A stretch of DNA of 64,000 nt from Companilactobacillus zhachilii (GCF_003606365.2 NZ_CP031933.2:930001-994000), one strand, 5' to 3'; shown: positions 30,212-40,445, counted from the stretch's first letter. Translations and numbers: made by a program. Notes: generated by a model not told the origin, from the sequence alone.

Positions 30212-31177
30212 TTATTGAGCAATACTTTTAACAAATTTTTGATAATCGGCTTCTTCGTCAGTATTAGTAATGTTGATGTTAGTTAGATTGTTGTCGTGTA
30301 GATCATGTTCATTGATTTCTAATTCATGTGTAAAAGTTGCATTGCCGATTAATCGTAACTGGCTGTTTTCTTTAACGGCACTCAATGTAACGTGAGTTTT
30401 AACCATACCGCCAGGATTGAAGATACTAATATCTTGTTCGGAATCAAACTTATCGGAATGTAGTAGTGCAAATGCTAAACTCGTGGCTGACATTCCAGTA
30501 CCACAGGCATTAGTGAAGCCAACTCCGCGTTCATACGTTTGAACAAATAATTTATTCGTATCGAGTATTTGGCTAAAACTAACATTAACACCTTCAGGAA
30601 AATATTCGTTTTGACCATTGAGTCTTTGTCCTAGATCACCTAATTCTAACTGACTTACTTCGGGAACAAAACTAATTAGGTGAGGATTAGGAACCGCAAT
30701 GGCAGTAAAAGTTTGGTCGGGTAGGAACTCAGGGACACGTTGACCAATCATTTCTGTTTCGTGTTGATAGGAAAATGGTAGATCAGTTTGCTTAAATGAA
30801 ATAGGAGAAATTTCAACACTGAATGCAGGTACTCCGGGATAGAAATCAGTCGCTTTGGCAACATCCAGATTAGCTTCCATAGTTTCCACTTGAAATTCAT
30901 CAAGCTGATATTTCTCGGATAAATAGCGGCTGACGGTTCTTAGGCCGTTACCGCACATTTTTGCTTCACTGCCATCAGCATTGATAACCCGCATCTTTCC
31001 TAAACAATTTTCACTTGTATCAATTACTAATAGTCCATCTGCACCCTCAAGGATGTTGCTGCAGAAATTAATGGCAACTGATTTCAATTCGCTATCAGTT
31101 AATGGTGTTTCTAGGAGTGTTTGATCTAAGATAAAAAACTTATTTTCTGAACCATGTACTTTGAGTAGTTTTACCAT
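30212..31177 (-). CDS. dapF: Diaminopimelate epimerase
   Basis: 321 residues. The two catalytic cysteines are in MCGNGLR and in NACGTGMSA, each in a conserved proline-racemase-fold half. The protein converts LL-DAP to meso-DAP, the immediate precursor of lysine and of the DAP residue in peptidoglycan. It is longer than the E. coli enzyme by about 45 residues, mostly at the C-terminus. GAGGTGA precedes ATG 31177; a GTG at 31186 is an alternative. It lies 13 bp downstream of lysC and is probably cotranscribed with it. Confidence 0.94.
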   Translation of the reverse strand: MVKLLKVHGSENKFFILDQTLLETPLTDSELKSVAINFCSNILEGADGLLVIDTSENCLGKMRVINADGSEAKMCGNGLRTVSRYLSEKYQLDEFQVETMEANLDVAKATDFYPGVPAFSVEISPISFKQTDLPFSYQHETEMIGQRVPEFLPDQTFTAIAVPNPHLISFVPEVSQLELGDLGQRLNGQNEYFPEGVNVSFSQILDTNKLFVQTYERGVGFTNACGTGMSATSLAFALLHSDKFDSEQDISIFNPGGMVKTHVTLSAVKENSQLRLIGNATFTHELEINEHDLHDNNLTNINITNTDEEADYQKFVKSIAQ

Positions 31178-31190
31178 TTTAGTCACCTCA

Positions 31191-32549
31191 TTAGTTGAAG
31201 AATGTTTTATAAATTTGTTTTACTGCTTCATCAGCGTCAGATTCTTGTATTCCAATCATGATAGAAATGCGTGAAGCGCCTTGGTTAATCATATGGATGG
31301 CAATGTTATTTTTAGTTAATGAGTCAATAATTTCACCCAATGTATTGACGTTATGTGCAATTCCTTCACCGACCACCATAATAATTGCGTAGTCATCGAT
31401 CCATTCCAAATAATCAGGTTGAAGGATTTCTTTAACGTCGTGGCAAAGGTGTTTGATAGTTGTTTTATCAAGTTTACTACGATCAAAAATAACAGTTAAG
31501 TCATCAATACCAGATGGCATATGTTCGTATGAAATATTATATTTATAAAAAATTTGGAGTAGTTTCAAAGTAAAACCAACTTCTTTATTCAACAAATAGC
31601 GGTGGATATATAATGCCGAAAAGCGTTTTGAACAGGCAATTCCGGTAATTTGATTAGAAGGATTAAAGAGGAATTGTTCCGGCACAATCAAAGTTCCTTC
31701 AGCGCTAGGATTGTTAGTATTTTTAACGTTGACAGGTACTTGTCCTTTCACAGCGGGAATGATTGCTTCATCTTGGAAAACTGAAAAACCGGCATATGAA
31801 AGTTCACGCATTTCTCGATAGGACATTTTTTTGATGGCTTGTGGATGTTTAACAACATGGTTGTTAGCTGCATAAATGGCATCAACATCGGTAAAGTTTT
31901 CGTATAAATCAGCGTGCAAACCTCGACTAAGTAGGGCGCCAGTAATGTCTGATCCACCACGTGAGAAAGTATAAATACTTCCATCTTGACTGTAACCAAA
32001 GAAACCAGGAAAAACTACTTTGGCATCGTTGGGTAATTGTAATTTATCTAAATTAAGGTAAGTTTCTGGTGAAATATCAGCATCGTTAGGTTGACCATGA
32101 ACAATAATCCCGGCATCTTTTGGATCAATGAAAACTGACTTGATTCCTTGTGCATTTAGGACGGAATTTAAGAGGATGGCGTTGAGAAGTTCCCCGTGTG
32201 CTTTGAACGCTGCCATTAAATATTTTTCATCAACAAAGTTTGTTTTAGTAAGATTAACTAATTTATCTTTTAGAAGTTTAATAACGGAACCATCGAGTTT
32301 AAAATGGTCGCTTATTTCACGGTATCTTGAGATAATCTCTTTGACAATGTTTGTGGAATCAACATTCTCAATAACTGCATTTGCGTACTCAATTAATAAA
32401 TCAGTAACTTTAGTATCGCCTGTGAAACGTTTTCCTGGAGCAGAGGTTACAATAACCTTTCTTTCAAAGTCATCACTGACGATATTAATGACCTTCTCAA
32501 ACTGTTCTCCAGTGGCGAGGGAACTGCCCCCAAACTTAACGACCTTCAT
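31191..32549 (-). CDS. lysC: Aspartate kinase
   Basis: 452 residues. The N-terminal KFGGSSLATGEQF motif and FSRGGSDITGALLS mark the amino-acid kinase domain. Two C-terminal ACT-like segments (near 330-390 and 400-450) should bind a feedback inhibitor such as lysine. It phosphorylates aspartate, the first step of the pathway completed by the divergent cluster. ATG 32549 follows GAGGTG; a TTG three codons upstream is unsupported. It is transcribed away from the lysine riboswitch, so it is not directly controlled by it. Confidence 0.94.
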   Translation of the reverse strand: MKVVKFGGSSLATGEQFEKVINIVSDDFERKVIVTSAPGKRFTGDTKVTDLLIEYANAVIENVDSTNIVKEIISRYREISDHFKLDGSVIKLLKDKLVNLTKTNFVDEKYLMAAFKAHGELLNAILLNSVLNAQGIKSVFIDPKDAGIIVHGQPNDADISPETYLNLDKLQLPNDAKVVFPGFFGYSQDGSIYTFSRGGSDITGALLSRGLHADLYENFTDVDAIYAANNHVVKHPQAIKKMSYREMRELSYAGFSVFQDEAIIPAVKGQVPVNVKNTNNPSAEGTLIVPEQFLFNPSNQITGIACSKRFSALYIHRYLLNKEVGFTLKLLQIFYKYNISYEHMPSGIDDLTVIFDRSKLDKTTIKHLCHDVKEILQPDYLEWIDDYAIIMVVGEGIAHNVNTLGEIIDSLTKNNIAIHMINQGASRISIMIGIQESDADEAVKQIYKTFFN

Positions 32550-32586
32550 ACAATACACCTCTAAAATTAAATAGTTTTTAATGATG

Positions 32587-32614
32587 AGTGTATCATTTTT
32601 TGTTGTTATAACAA
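32587..32614 (-). promoter_or_regulatory. Candidate lysC promoter
   Basis: On the minus strand TTGTTA and TACACT are spaced by 16 bases, about 40 bases before lysC. Confidence 0.4.
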
Positions 32615-32662
32615 GAAAAATATATTATTTTTGTTTAAAAATGAGAAATTTATTAATATTAC

Positions 32663-32689
32663 TTGACGAATTATGAGTGCTGTTATAAT
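32663..32689 (+). promoter_or_regulatory. Promoter of the lysine operon
   Basis: TTGACG at 32663-32668 and consensus TATAAT at 32684-32689. The 15-base spacer is short, but the site lies just before the riboswitch. Confidence 0.65.
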
Positions 32690-32702
32690 CTTAGTATCAA
32701 TA

Positions 32703-32876
32703 AAAGAGGTCGCAATCAACATCAGTAAATGGGAGAGCTTCTGTAAGAGCTTTGAACTCATTGAAAGGGAAGGTTGCCGAAGCGTTAAATGTTGCAGCAT
32801 TTAATAAGCTGGGGCGTATTAATAAGAGGATACGAACTGTCGTGGCTAATGGTCGGTCACGTTGAGCTTATGACAA
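32703..32876 (+). promoter_or_regulatory. Lysine riboswitch (L-box)
   Basis: Conserved L-box blocks are visible in order: AGAGGTCGCAA, CAGTAAA, GGGAAGGTTGCCGAAGCG, GCAGCATTTAATAAGCTGGGGCG, and AACTGTCGTGGC. The five-helix junction is plausible. The site precedes lysA by about 80 bases and is followed by a terminator hairpin, so lysine should cause premature termination. Confidence 0.92.
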
Positions 32877-32897
32877 AATTGATGCAGATTGTTTATG

Positions 32898-32932
32898 GAT
32901 CTCTTTGTTATTAAGCAAAGAGGTCTTTTTTT
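32898..32932 (+). terminator. Riboswitch-controlled terminator before lysA
   Basis: GATCTCTTTG pairs with CAAAGAGGTC around an 8-base loop, then seven T residues. Confidence 0.9.
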
Positions 32933-32954
32933 ATTTGGTAAAGGAGAGAATATT

Positions 32955-34238
32955 ATGATTACAGATGATTTAAAGAGCAAGAATGGACATTTGATGATAG
33001 GTGGAGTCGACAGTGTTGATTTAGCAAAAAAATATGGCACACCTTTGTATGTATTTGATGTTTCTAGTATCCGTGACCAAATAAGAAAATTTAAATCTGC
33101 TTTTGAGAATGCAGGACTACATTATCAAATTAGTTATGCTAGTAAGGCTTTCGCCGTTAAGGCAATTTACCAAGTAATGAAACAAGAAGCTGTTCATATT
33201 GACGTTGTTTCCGGTGGTGAATTACAAACAGCCTTGGCAGCCGGCTTTCCTAGTGACAAGATTAGTTTTCATGGCAATAATAAAACTTTCGAAGAGTTAG
33301 TTATGGCAGTTCAAAATCATGTCGGAGTAATTATGTTAGATAATTTTCATGAAATTGACTTATTATCACGTATTTTAAAAACAGACCATGAAAAAATTAA
33401 CGTTATGTTGCGATTGACGCCAGGTATTTCCGCCCATACTCACAAATATGATCAGACTGGTCAGACGGATAGCAAATTTGGTTTTGATGTTGAATCTGGT
33501 CAAGCTAAAAAAGCCATGCAGTTAGTTTTAGAAGATGAAAATATGAATCTTTTAGGAATCCACGCTCATATCGGTTCACAAATCTTTGGTACACAAGGAT
33601 TTGTCATGTTGGCTAAAAAGATGATTGCCATTGCCAAAGATTTTAAGCAAGAATTTAATTACTGGCCCGAAGTATTAAACCTCGGAGGCGGTTTTGGTAT
33701 TAGCTATACCGAAGATGATGATCCAATTACCGCGCAAAAATTTATTCAACAAATTGCTGATGAATTAAAGAGTGACTGTGATAAGGTCCCAGAAATCTGG
33801 ATCGAACCGGGACGTTCAATTGTAGGTCCGGCTGGCTATACACTTTATACAATCGGTTCACGAAAAGATATTCCAAATTTAACGCCTTATGTTGCCGTTG
33901 ATGGTGGTATGGGTGACAACATCAGACCAGCTTTGTATCAAGCCAAGTATGAAGCGGTGGTAGCTAATAAGATGGATCAGCCAATTGTTGAGACAGCTCA
34001 TATTGCTGGTAAGTATTGTGAGTCAGGTGACATTTTGATTGATAAACAACCTTTACCTGCTACTAAAGCGGGTGACATCTTGGCCGTTCTTGATACTGGT
34101 GCTTATGGATACTCGATGGCAATGAACTACAATCGCAATCCAAGACCAGCAGTCGTTTTTGTGGAAAATGGTCATGATAAATTAGTTGTTAAACGTGAAA
34201 CTTATTCAGATTTACTTAGTTTAGACTTGGATTATTAA
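32955..34238 (+). CDS. lysA: Diaminopimelate decarboxylase
   Basis: 427 residues. PLP-barrel signature YASKAFAVKAI carries the Schiff-base lysine (about residue 62). HIGSQI, GGGFGISY, EPGRSIVGPAG and CESGDIL follow in order. It decarboxylates meso-DAP to L-lysine, the last pathway step. AAAGGAGAG before ATG 32955 sets the start; the frame extends 22 codons upstream into the terminator. It is the first gene behind the L-box. The next gene starts 15 bp after its stop. Confidence 0.96.
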   Translation: MITDDLKSKNGHLMIGGVDSVDLAKKYGTPLYVFDVSSIRDQIRKFKSAFENAGLHYQISYASKAFAVKAIYQVMKQEAVHIDVVSGGELQTALAAGFPSDKISFHGNNKTFEELVMAVQNHVGVIMLDNFHEIDLLSRILKTDHEKINVMLRLTPGISAHTHKYDQTGQTDSKFGFDVESGQAKKAMQLVLEDENMNLLGIHAHIGSQIFGTQGFVMLAKKMIAIAKDFKQEFNYWPEVLNLGGGFGISYTEDDDPITAQKFIQQIADELKSDCDKVPEIWIEPGRSIVGPAGYTLYTIGSRKDIPNLTPYVAVDGGMGDNIRPALYQAKYEAVVANKMDQPIVETAHIAGKYCESGDILIDKQPLPATKAGDILAVLDTGAYGYSMAMNYNRNPRPAVVFVENGHDKLVVKRETYSDLLSLDLDY

Positions 34239-34253
34239 TTGGAGGAAATTTTG

Positions 34254-34958
34254 ATGACAAAAATGGATGCACAAGAAATTATCAATTATATAGGAAACTC
34301 GAAGAAAACTACGCCGGTAAAAGTTTATCTGCAAGGGGATGTTTCACAAATTCAATTTCCTTCAGCAATTCATATTTTTAAGAGTAATGATCTAGCAATT
34401 ATTATTGGTGATTTTAAAGTTATTGAACCGATTTTAAAAGCTAATAACTTAACTGATTATTATGTCGAAAATGATGGTCAAAATACTGGGGTACCAATGT
34501 TAGATATTAATCACATCAATGCACGGATTGAACCTGGTGCTATCATTCGTGACAAAGTAGAAATCGGTGATAACGCCGTTATAATGATGGGTGCCGTTAT
34601 CAATATCGGTGCTGAAATTGGCGCTAAAACAATGATTGATATGGGAGCTGTTTTAGGTGGCCGTGCTATTGTTGGTGAAAATTCCCATATTGGTGCTAAT
34701 GCCGTTTTGGCCGGTGTGGTAGAGCCAGCCTCCGCTCAACCTGTAAGAGTTGGAAATAACGTAATCGTCGGTGCTAATGCCGTTGTTTTGGAAGGTGTTC
34801 AAGTAGGTGACGATGCGGTCGTTGGCGCTGGTGCTATCGTTACTAAAGATGTTGCTCCAGGAGCTGTTGTTGCTGGTGTTCCTGCAAGGGTTCTTAAAGT
34901 GAAAGATCAAAAGACGACTGATAAAACGCAAATTGAGAGTACTTTAAGGAAGTTATAG
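34254..34958 (+). CDS. dapH: Tetrahydrodipicolinate N-acetyltransferase
   Basis: 234 residues. A short N-terminal helical domain is followed by a left-handed beta-helix of hexapeptide repeats (about 95-205, for example IGDNAV, IGAEIG, VGENSH, VGNNVI). This matches the acetyltransferase DapH (also called DapD in Gram-positives), which acetylates tetrahydrodipicolinate and defines the acetyl-DAP branch. GGAGG at 34241 sets ATG 34254. It is separated from dapL by 2 bp. Confidence 0.94.
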   Translation: MTKMDAQEIINYIGNSKKTTPVKVYLQGDVSQIQFPSAIHIFKSNDLAIIIGDFKVIEPILKANNLTDYYVENDGQNTGVPMLDINHINARIEPGAIIRDKVEIGDNAVIMMGAVINIGAEIGAKTMIDMGAVLGGRAIVGENSHIGANAVLAGVVEPASAQPVRVGNNVIVGANAVVLEGVQVGDDAVVGAGAIVTKDVAPGAVVAGVPARVLKVKDQKTTDKTQIESTLRKL

Positions 34959-34960
34959 AC

Positions 34961-36118
34961 ATGACATTATCAAGTGACCAATTGATCCAGATTAGACGAC
35001 ATTTACACTCGATTCCCGAGTTAGCAATGCAAGAAGTCAAAACACATGAGTATGTTTTACAAGTGATTCAATCATTTTCTCAAACCAATTTGGAAATTAA
35101 AGAGCTACCAGAACTACCAACTGCTCTGTTGGTGTTGGTTAAAGGAACTGATCCACAAAGAAATATTGGATATCGTTGTGACATGGATGCTTTACCGGTG
35201 ACGGAGAAGAATGGTTTAAGTTATGCTTCAACGAATCCTGGAGTAATGCATGCTTGTGGTCATGATTTGCATACGACGGTAGCCTTAGGAATCCTCAATT
35301 ATTTTAGTGAACATCAACCAAAAGATAATTTAGTATTCTTTTTTCAACCAGCTGAAGAAAGTGACAGCGGTGGAAAGGTTGCTTATGATCTGGGAGCGTT
35401 TAGCGGCAAATTTAAGGTCGATGAATTTTATGGCTTGCATGACAATCCTTTGTTGAAGACAGGTGTTATTGGTTGTCGTGAAGGGACACTTTTTGCTGGT
35501 ACGACTGAAGTTAACGTTATAATTCATGGTAAAAGTGGTCACGCCGCTTATCCTCATTTGGCTAACGATGCGATTGTCATTGCAGCTAATTTTATCAATC
35601 AAGTTCAGACGGTAATTTCTCGAAGTATTGATCCAATTAAATGTGGTGTGATAACTTTTGGAAAAATGGACGCTGGAGTGATTCGCAATGTCATTGCCGG
35701 TGAGGCGCGTATTGAAGGAACGATTCGTGGTTTAACGCAAGATATGATTGAATTTATTCGCCAAAGAATTGTTGAAATTGCGAAGGGGTTGGAAAAATCC
35801 TTCAATTGTCGAATTGAGATTGAATACAATCAAGGTGGTTATTATCCTGTTGAAAATAATCCATCTTTGACGAAACGATTTATCAATTATATGAAAGAAA
35901 ATAAAAAAGTTGATTTTGAAGAAACGGAACCAAAGATGACTGGGGAAGATTTTGGTTACTTGATTAATAAAATTCCTGGGACCATGTTTTGGCTCGGTGT
36001 CGAAAGTAAAGGGGCACTTCACTCAGCAGATTTCCTACCGAATGAAGCAGCTATTCAAAAAGGAATTGATGCGATGGTTGGTTTTTTAAACTATCGAATG
36101 AATTTGGAGGAAAAGTAA
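34961..36118 (+). CDS. dapL: N-acetyldiaminopimelate deacetylase (M20 peptidase family)
   Basis: 385 residues. Metal-binding motifs of M20 amidohydrolases are present: MDALPV, HACGHDLHTT and PAEES. A dimerisation domain lies near 180-290 and a final histidine in ALHSADF. Generic M20 members are often called hippurate hydrolase; here the position between dapH and dapA supports deacetylation of N-acetyl-LL-DAP. AAGGAAG precedes the ATG. The stop TAA abuts the dapA start. Confidence 0.93.
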   Translation: MTLSSDQLIQIRRHLHSIPELAMQEVKTHEYVLQVIQSFSQTNLEIKELPELPTALLVLVKGTDPQRNIGYRCDMDALPVTEKNGLSYASTNPGVMHACGHDLHTTVALGILNYFSEHQPKDNLVFFFQPAEESDSGGKVAYDLGAFSGKFKVDEFYGLHDNPLLKTGVIGCREGTLFAGTTEVNVIIHGKSGHAAYPHLANDAIVIAANFINQVQTVISRSIDPIKCGVITFGKMDAGVIRNVIAGEARIEGTIRGLTQDMIEFIRQRIVEIAKGLEKSFNCRIEIEYNQGGYYPVENNPSLTKRFINYMKENKKVDFEETEPKMTGEDFGYLINKIPGTMFWLGVESKGALHSADFLPNEAAIQKGIDAMVGFLNYRMNLEEK

Positions 36119-36988
36119 ATGGATGATGCGATTGATTTAATGACAGCGATTATTACGCCATTTGATGATAATGATCAGATTGATTATTCGGCGCTGACTA
36201 AACTGACGGAGCACTTATTATCGACTGGAAGTCAGGGCTTTGTTATTGGTGGAACTACTGGTGAAACGCCAACGTTATCGGAAGATGAGAAATTAACTTT
36301 ATATCAAAAATTTGTCAAAATTGTTGCAGGACGTGTACCAATCATTGCTGGAGCTGGTAGCAATAGTACAGCCGGAACAATTGATTTCATTCATAAGTTG
36401 GCCCAAATTGATGGTATTGATATGGCATTAGTAGTTGTGCCTTATTACAACAAGCCTAACCAACGCGGGATGATTGCACACTTTGAAACGGTAGCTAAAA
36501 ATTCTCATTTACCAATAATGATTTATAACATTCCTGGTCGAACCGGAGTCTTAATGGAAAAGGAAACGGTCGTCAAGCTGTCGAAAAATCGTAATATTGC
36601 AGGTGTTAAGCAGTGTAATACTTTGGAAGATTTGGAATATATCGTTGAACATACTGATGATGATTTTGTTGTTTTCAGCGGTGAAGATGCCCAAGCACTC
36701 TTTGCCAAAGTAATTGGTGCTAATGGTGTTATCTCAGTGGCATCACATATTTATGGTAACGAAATGACTGAAATGTACCGCTCACTTACTGAAGGTAATT
36801 ATCAAATTGCTGGTAAGATTCAACGTCAATTGACACCTAAGATGAATGCACTTTTCATGTATCCATCTCCATCACCAGTTAAAGCGGCCTTGAACCGGAC
36901 TGGCTATCAAGTTGGTAGTTGTCGCTTGCCTATTTTGCCGTTAGATAAGGCAGAACAAGATAAATTGTTTAAAATCTTAGATATTTAA
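36119..36988 (+). CDS. dapA: 4-hydroxy-tetrahydrodipicolinate synthase
   Basis: 289 residues, a TIM barrel. [10 protein letters not shown] binds pyruvate/semialdehyde, YNIPGRTGV supplies the catalytic tyrosine, and AGVKQCN the Schiff-base lysine. It condenses pyruvate with aspartate-semialdehyde, the first committed step. GGAGG lies inside the end of dapL, and the ATG follows its stop directly, so translation is probably coupled. Confidence 0.95.
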   Translation: MDDAIDLMTAIITPFDDNDQIDYSALTKLTEHLLSTGSQGFVIGGTTGETPTLSEDEKLTLYQKFVKIVAGRVPIIAGAGSNSTAGTIDFIHKLAQIDGIDMALVVVPYYNKPNQRGMIAHFETVAKNSHLPIMIYNIPGRTGVLMEKETVVKLSKNRNIAGVKQCNTLEDLEYIVEHTDDDFVVFSGEDAQALFAKVIGANGVISVASHIYGNEMTEMYRSLTEGNYQIAGKIQRQLTPKMNALFMYPSPSPVKAALNRTGYQVGSCRLPILPLDKAEQDKLFKILDI

Positions 36989-36999
36989 GGAGTTTTTTG

Positions 37000-37773
37000 A
37001 TGATAAGAGTTATAATTTCTGGTTTTAGTGGTTCAATGGGACAAAAAGCAGTCAAAATGGTCTCTGATTCTGATGACATGGAATTAGTAGCGGGATTTAA
37101 TCCGGTAGTTACAGACCTTGATCCACAATCATATGGTTTGAATAAAAATGTGAAAATTTTTAATAAATTAACTGAAATTGATATTTCTGCGGATATTTGG
37201 ATTGATTTTTCGATTCCTGGTGCAGTATTTGATAATACTAAATTTGCGATTGAACATGGAATTCGTCCCGTTATTGGAACTAGTGGTATGAGTGAATCAC
37301 AAACTTCAGAATTGAAAAAAATGGCTGATGAAAAAAATCTTGGTGGAATTATTGCCTCTAATTTTGGTTTGTCAGCAGTTTTGATGATGAAATTCGCACA
37401 AGTGGCAGCTAAGTATTTCGCCGAATCGGAAATTATTGAAAAGCATCATGAAGATAAACTTGATGCACCATCAGGAACCGCTTTAAATACAGCACGCTTG
37501 ATTTATCAAGCCAGAGGACATAATCAAATTCAACATAGTGATGATGATCCTTTAGGTACGCGTGGCGGTGATTATCATGGGACAAAAATTCATGCTTTAC
37601 GTTTGCCAGGATTTGTTGCCGATGAAGAGGTTATCTTTGGTGGCGTAGGTGAAACCTTAACTATTTCTCAAAGTACGACCGACCGTCAAAGTTTTATGAC
37701 AGGTGTAAAACTAGCTATTCACGAAGTAATGCAACAGGATCACTTGGTTATTGGCTTGGAACAAATTATTTAG
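37000..37773 (+). CDS. dapB: 4-hydroxy-tetrahydrodipicolinate reductase
   Basis: 257 residues. N-terminal GFSGSMGQKAV binds NAD(P)H, IGTSGM follows, and EKHHEDKLDAPSGTA is the DapB signature with catalytic His-His and Lys. It reduces the dapA product to tetrahydrodipicolinate. ATG 37000 follows AAGGAGT; an in-frame TTG at 36997 is adjacent. About 210 bp separate it from patA, with no clear terminator in between. Confidence 0.95.
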   Translation: MIRVIISGFSGSMGQKAVKMVSDSDDMELVAGFNPVVTDLDPQSYGLNKNVKIFNKLTEIDISADIWIDFSIPGAVFDNTKFAIEHGIRPVIGTSGMSESQTSELKKMADEKNLGGIIASNFGLSAVLMMKFAQVAAKYFAESEIIEKHHEDKLDAPSGTALNTARLIYQARGHNQIQHSDDDPLGTRGGDYHGTKIHALRLPGFVADEEVIFGGVGETLTISQSTTDRQSFMTGVKLAIHEVMQQDHLVIGLEQII

Positions 37774-37983
37774 GAATTATTCAAATGAAAGTTTGTGTGA
37801 AATTTGTGAGGTTTAGTCGCTTGATTAGACGTATTTAGTTTCATATCAGTCTTAGTTGCGATTTTTTAAATTTATACCATTTCACAAATTGAGAAAATAT
37901 TTAAAAAGATTACAAAAAATCTAATATTTTGATTGGATTTGTTATATTATTAAATTACATTAATTTTTAAGGAGTGTTGAAGA

Positions 37984-39168
37984 ATGCCAGAATTAGATTC
38001 ATCAGTTAAAGATGTAGTAAATGAAACAATTGCCCCTATGGGTAGATCAATGATTAGAGAATTTGCTGAAAAGTTTGCAAAGATTCCTGGGTTAGTTAAA
38101 TTGACTCTTGGTGAACCTAACTTTAACGTTCCCGAACACGTTAAAGATGCCGCCATTGAGAGTATCAAAGAAAATGAATCACATTACTCAGATCAAAAAG
38201 GATTCTTAAGTTTAAGAGAAGCCATTTCAGGTTACTTGAATAAGCAATTTGATTTGCAATATGATCCTGAAACAGAAATTATCGTTACGATTGGTGCAAC
38301 CGAAGCTATTTTTGATTCACTTGCCGCCATTATTAATCCCGGTGACAAAGTAATTATTCCGACACCAACTTTTGCACTGTATATTCCAATCGTTAAGATT
38401 CTTGGTGGAATCCCAGTACAAATTGACACGACTGACGACGGTTTCCGTATGACGGGTAAACATTTGGAAGAAGTTATTCAAGCTGAAGGTCCAGACCAAG
38501 TTAAGGCCATGATGCTTAATTTCCCAGGCAACCCAACCGGTTTCGTATATTCCAAGGAAGACTTACAAGAAATTGTTGATGTTGTAAAAGATAAGAACAT
38601 GTTCGTTATTTCAGATGAAATTTATGCCGAATTGACATATGGTCACAAGCACTTGTCACTTGCTAAGTTAATGCCAGGGAAGACAATTTTAATCAATGGT
38701 TTATCTAAATCACACGCAATGACTGGTTACCGTATCGGTTATATCGCTGCACCTAAGGACTTTGTTGAACAAGCAAATAAGATGCATGCCTTCACTGTTA
38801 CAGCTCCTTCTAACCCAGCTCAATTTGCTGCCCAAGAAGCTTTAACAAATGGAATCGATGATCCAATTGCCATGCGTGATGTTTATCAAGAACGTCGTGA
38901 TTTCTTAGTTGATCAACTAAATGACATGGGTTACGAAACAGCTTTACCAGAAGGTGCATTCTACACATTCTCTAAGATTCCTGCCAAGTTCAATTTGAAC
39001 TCAATTGATTTTGCTAACAAATTAGCTGAAGAAGGCCTAGTCGGAGTAACACCAGGTGTTGCTTTTGGTAAAGGTGGCGAAGGTTACTTCAGAATTTCTT
39101 ATGCAGCTTCAATGGAAGATATTCAAGAAGCTATGAAACGTTTGAGAAAGTTCACAGCTAGTTTATAA
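37984..39168 (+). CDS. patA: PLP aminotransferase, probable N-acetyl-LL-DAP aminotransferase
   Basis: 394 residues, fold-type I class I aminotransferase. NFPGNPTGFVY, SDEIYAELTYG and the PLP lysine in NGLSKSHAMTGYRIGY are present, plus FRISYAAS at the C-terminus. Position in the lysine cluster supports the amino transfer to N-acetyl-2-amino-6-oxopimelate; many homologues also accept aromatic amino acids. AAGGAG precedes the ATG. The 210-bp upstream gap may contain its own promoter, though I found no convincing one. Confidence 0.9.
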   Translation: MPELDSSVKDVVNETIAPMGRSMIREFAEKFAKIPGLVKLTLGEPNFNVPEHVKDAAIESIKENESHYSDQKGFLSLREAISGYLNKQFDLQYDPETEIIVTIGATEAIFDSLAAIINPGDKVIIPTPTFALYIPIVKILGGIPVQIDTTDDGFRMTGKHLEEVIQAEGPDQVKAMMLNFPGNPTGFVYSKEDLQEIVDVVKDKNMFVISDEIYAELTYGHKHLSLAKLMPGKTILINGLSKSHAMTGYRIGYIAAPKDFVEQANKMHAFTVTAPSNPAQFAAQEALTNGIDDPIAMRDVYQERRDFLVDQLNDMGYETALPEGAFYTFSKIPAKFNLNSIDFANKLAEEGLVGVTPGVAFGKGGEGYFRISYAASMEDIQEAMKRLRKFTASL

Positions 39169-39196
39169 ATTTTTATAGTTAAGGGATGGATTTTTT

Positions 39197-40255
39197 ATGA
39201 GTGGATATACAGTAGCAATTTTAGGTGCCACAGGTGCCGTTGGAACACGTTTAATTCAACAATTGGAACAATCAACTATTCCAGTATCACAAGTTAAATT
39301 ACTAGCTTCTAGCCGTTCTGCTGGTAAGAAGTTACAATTTAAAGGTGAAGATGTCACGGTTGAGGAAGCTAAACCGGAATCATTTGAAGGTGTTGATCTA
39401 GTTTTGGCATCAGCAGGTGGAGCTGTTTCAAAGAAACTTTTGCCTGAAGCCGTCAAACGTGGGGCTGTTTGTGTTGATAATACAAGTGCTTTCCGTATGG
39501 AAGAAGACGTACCTTTGGTCGTTCCTGAAGTGAATGAAGCTGCTCTATATAACCATCATGGAATCATTGCCAATCCTAATTGTTCAACAATTCAAATGAT
39601 GGTTGCTTTGGAACCAATCCGCAAAGCCTTTGGGTTGAAACAAATCATTGTTTCTACTTATCAAGCTGCTAGTGGTGCCGGTCAAACAGCCTTAGATGAG
39701 TTGTATTCTGAAGCACAAGATTACTTAGATGGTAAAGACATGAAAGCCGATATTTTTCCAACGAAGGGCGATAAGGAGCATTATCCTTTAGCTTTCAACC
39801 TCTTACCACAAATTGATGTTTTGGAAGATAATCTTTATTCTCATGAAGAGTGGAAAATGATTCATGAAACTAAGAAGATTATGTTAGGTGATATGAATTC
39901 ACCTGAAATCAAGGTCACGGCTACTTGTGTCAGAGTGCCAGTGCCAATTAGTCATGGTGAGTCAATTTATATTGAAGTTGCCGATAAGTCAGCCACAACT
40001 GAACAGATTCAACAATTGATCAAAGACGCACCAGGTGCAGTGTTACAAGATGACCCAGCACATCAAGTATATCCACAGCCAATTAATGCTGTTGGTAGCC
40101 GCGATACTTTTGTCGGGCGGATTCGTCCAGATTTGGAAAACAAGGGAGCCTTTAATATGTGGGTCGTTTCTGACAATCTATTAAAAGGTGCTGCTTGGAA
40201 TACCGTTCAAATCGCTGAGAGATTAGTTGCTGATGATTTAGTTCATGTAAATTAG
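39197..40255 (+). CDS. asd: Aspartate-semialdehyde dehydrogenase
   Basis: 352 residues. [16 protein letters not shown] binds [13 protein letters not shown] carries the catalytic cysteine, and PVPISHGES supplies the catalytic histidine region. It reduces aspartyl phosphate to semialdehyde, linking lysC with dapA. It follows patA by 28 bp and closes the set of nine enzymes. A family A remnant starts 2 bp after the stop. Confidence 0.95.
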   Translation: MSGYTVAILGATGAVGTRLIQQLEQSTIPVSQVKLLASSRSAGKKLQFKGEDVTVEEAKPESFEGVDLVLASAGGAVSKKLLPEAVKRGAVCVDNTSAFRMEEDVPLVVPEVNEAALYNHHGIIANPNCSTIQMMVALEPIRKAFGLKQIIVSTYQAASGAGQTALDELYSEAQDYLDGKDMKADIFPTKGDKEHYPLAFNLLPQIDVLEDNLYSHEEWKMIHETKKIMLGDMNSPEIKVTATCVRVPVPISHGESIYIEVADKSATTEQIQQLIKDAPGAVLQDDPAHQVYPQPINAVGSRDTFVGRIRPDLENKGAFNMWVVSDNLLKGAAWNTVQIAERLVADDLVHVN

Positions 40256-40256
40256 G

Positions 40257-40425
40257 CAATTCTTGCACCCAGAGACTAATATATTTGTTGTTCTTTATAT
40301 GATGTAACTAATTCGATAAACAAGTGCAGTATTAGTTAACATTAAATATAATCAGAAAAGCTAGATATTTTCTTGGATTTATATAAATTCAGAAAATCAT
40401 CTAGCTTTTTTTATATTCGATTCTG
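40257..40425 (+). repeat. Remnant of a family A right end plus its downstream flank
   Basis: The right-arm sequence CTTGCACCCAGAGACTAAT and about 140 bp after it align with 20945-21115, including the following family C terminator, at roughly 70% identity by eye. The left arm and interior are missing. Confidence 0.75.
40358..40413. terminator. Terminator hairpin, family C, downstream of asd
   Basis: AAAAGCTAGATATTTTC...GAAAATCATCTAGCTTTTTTT, an imperfect stem with a T-run. Probable end of the lysine operon. Confidence 0.7.
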
Positions 40426-40445
40426 TATCCAGAATTGAAGAAGAA

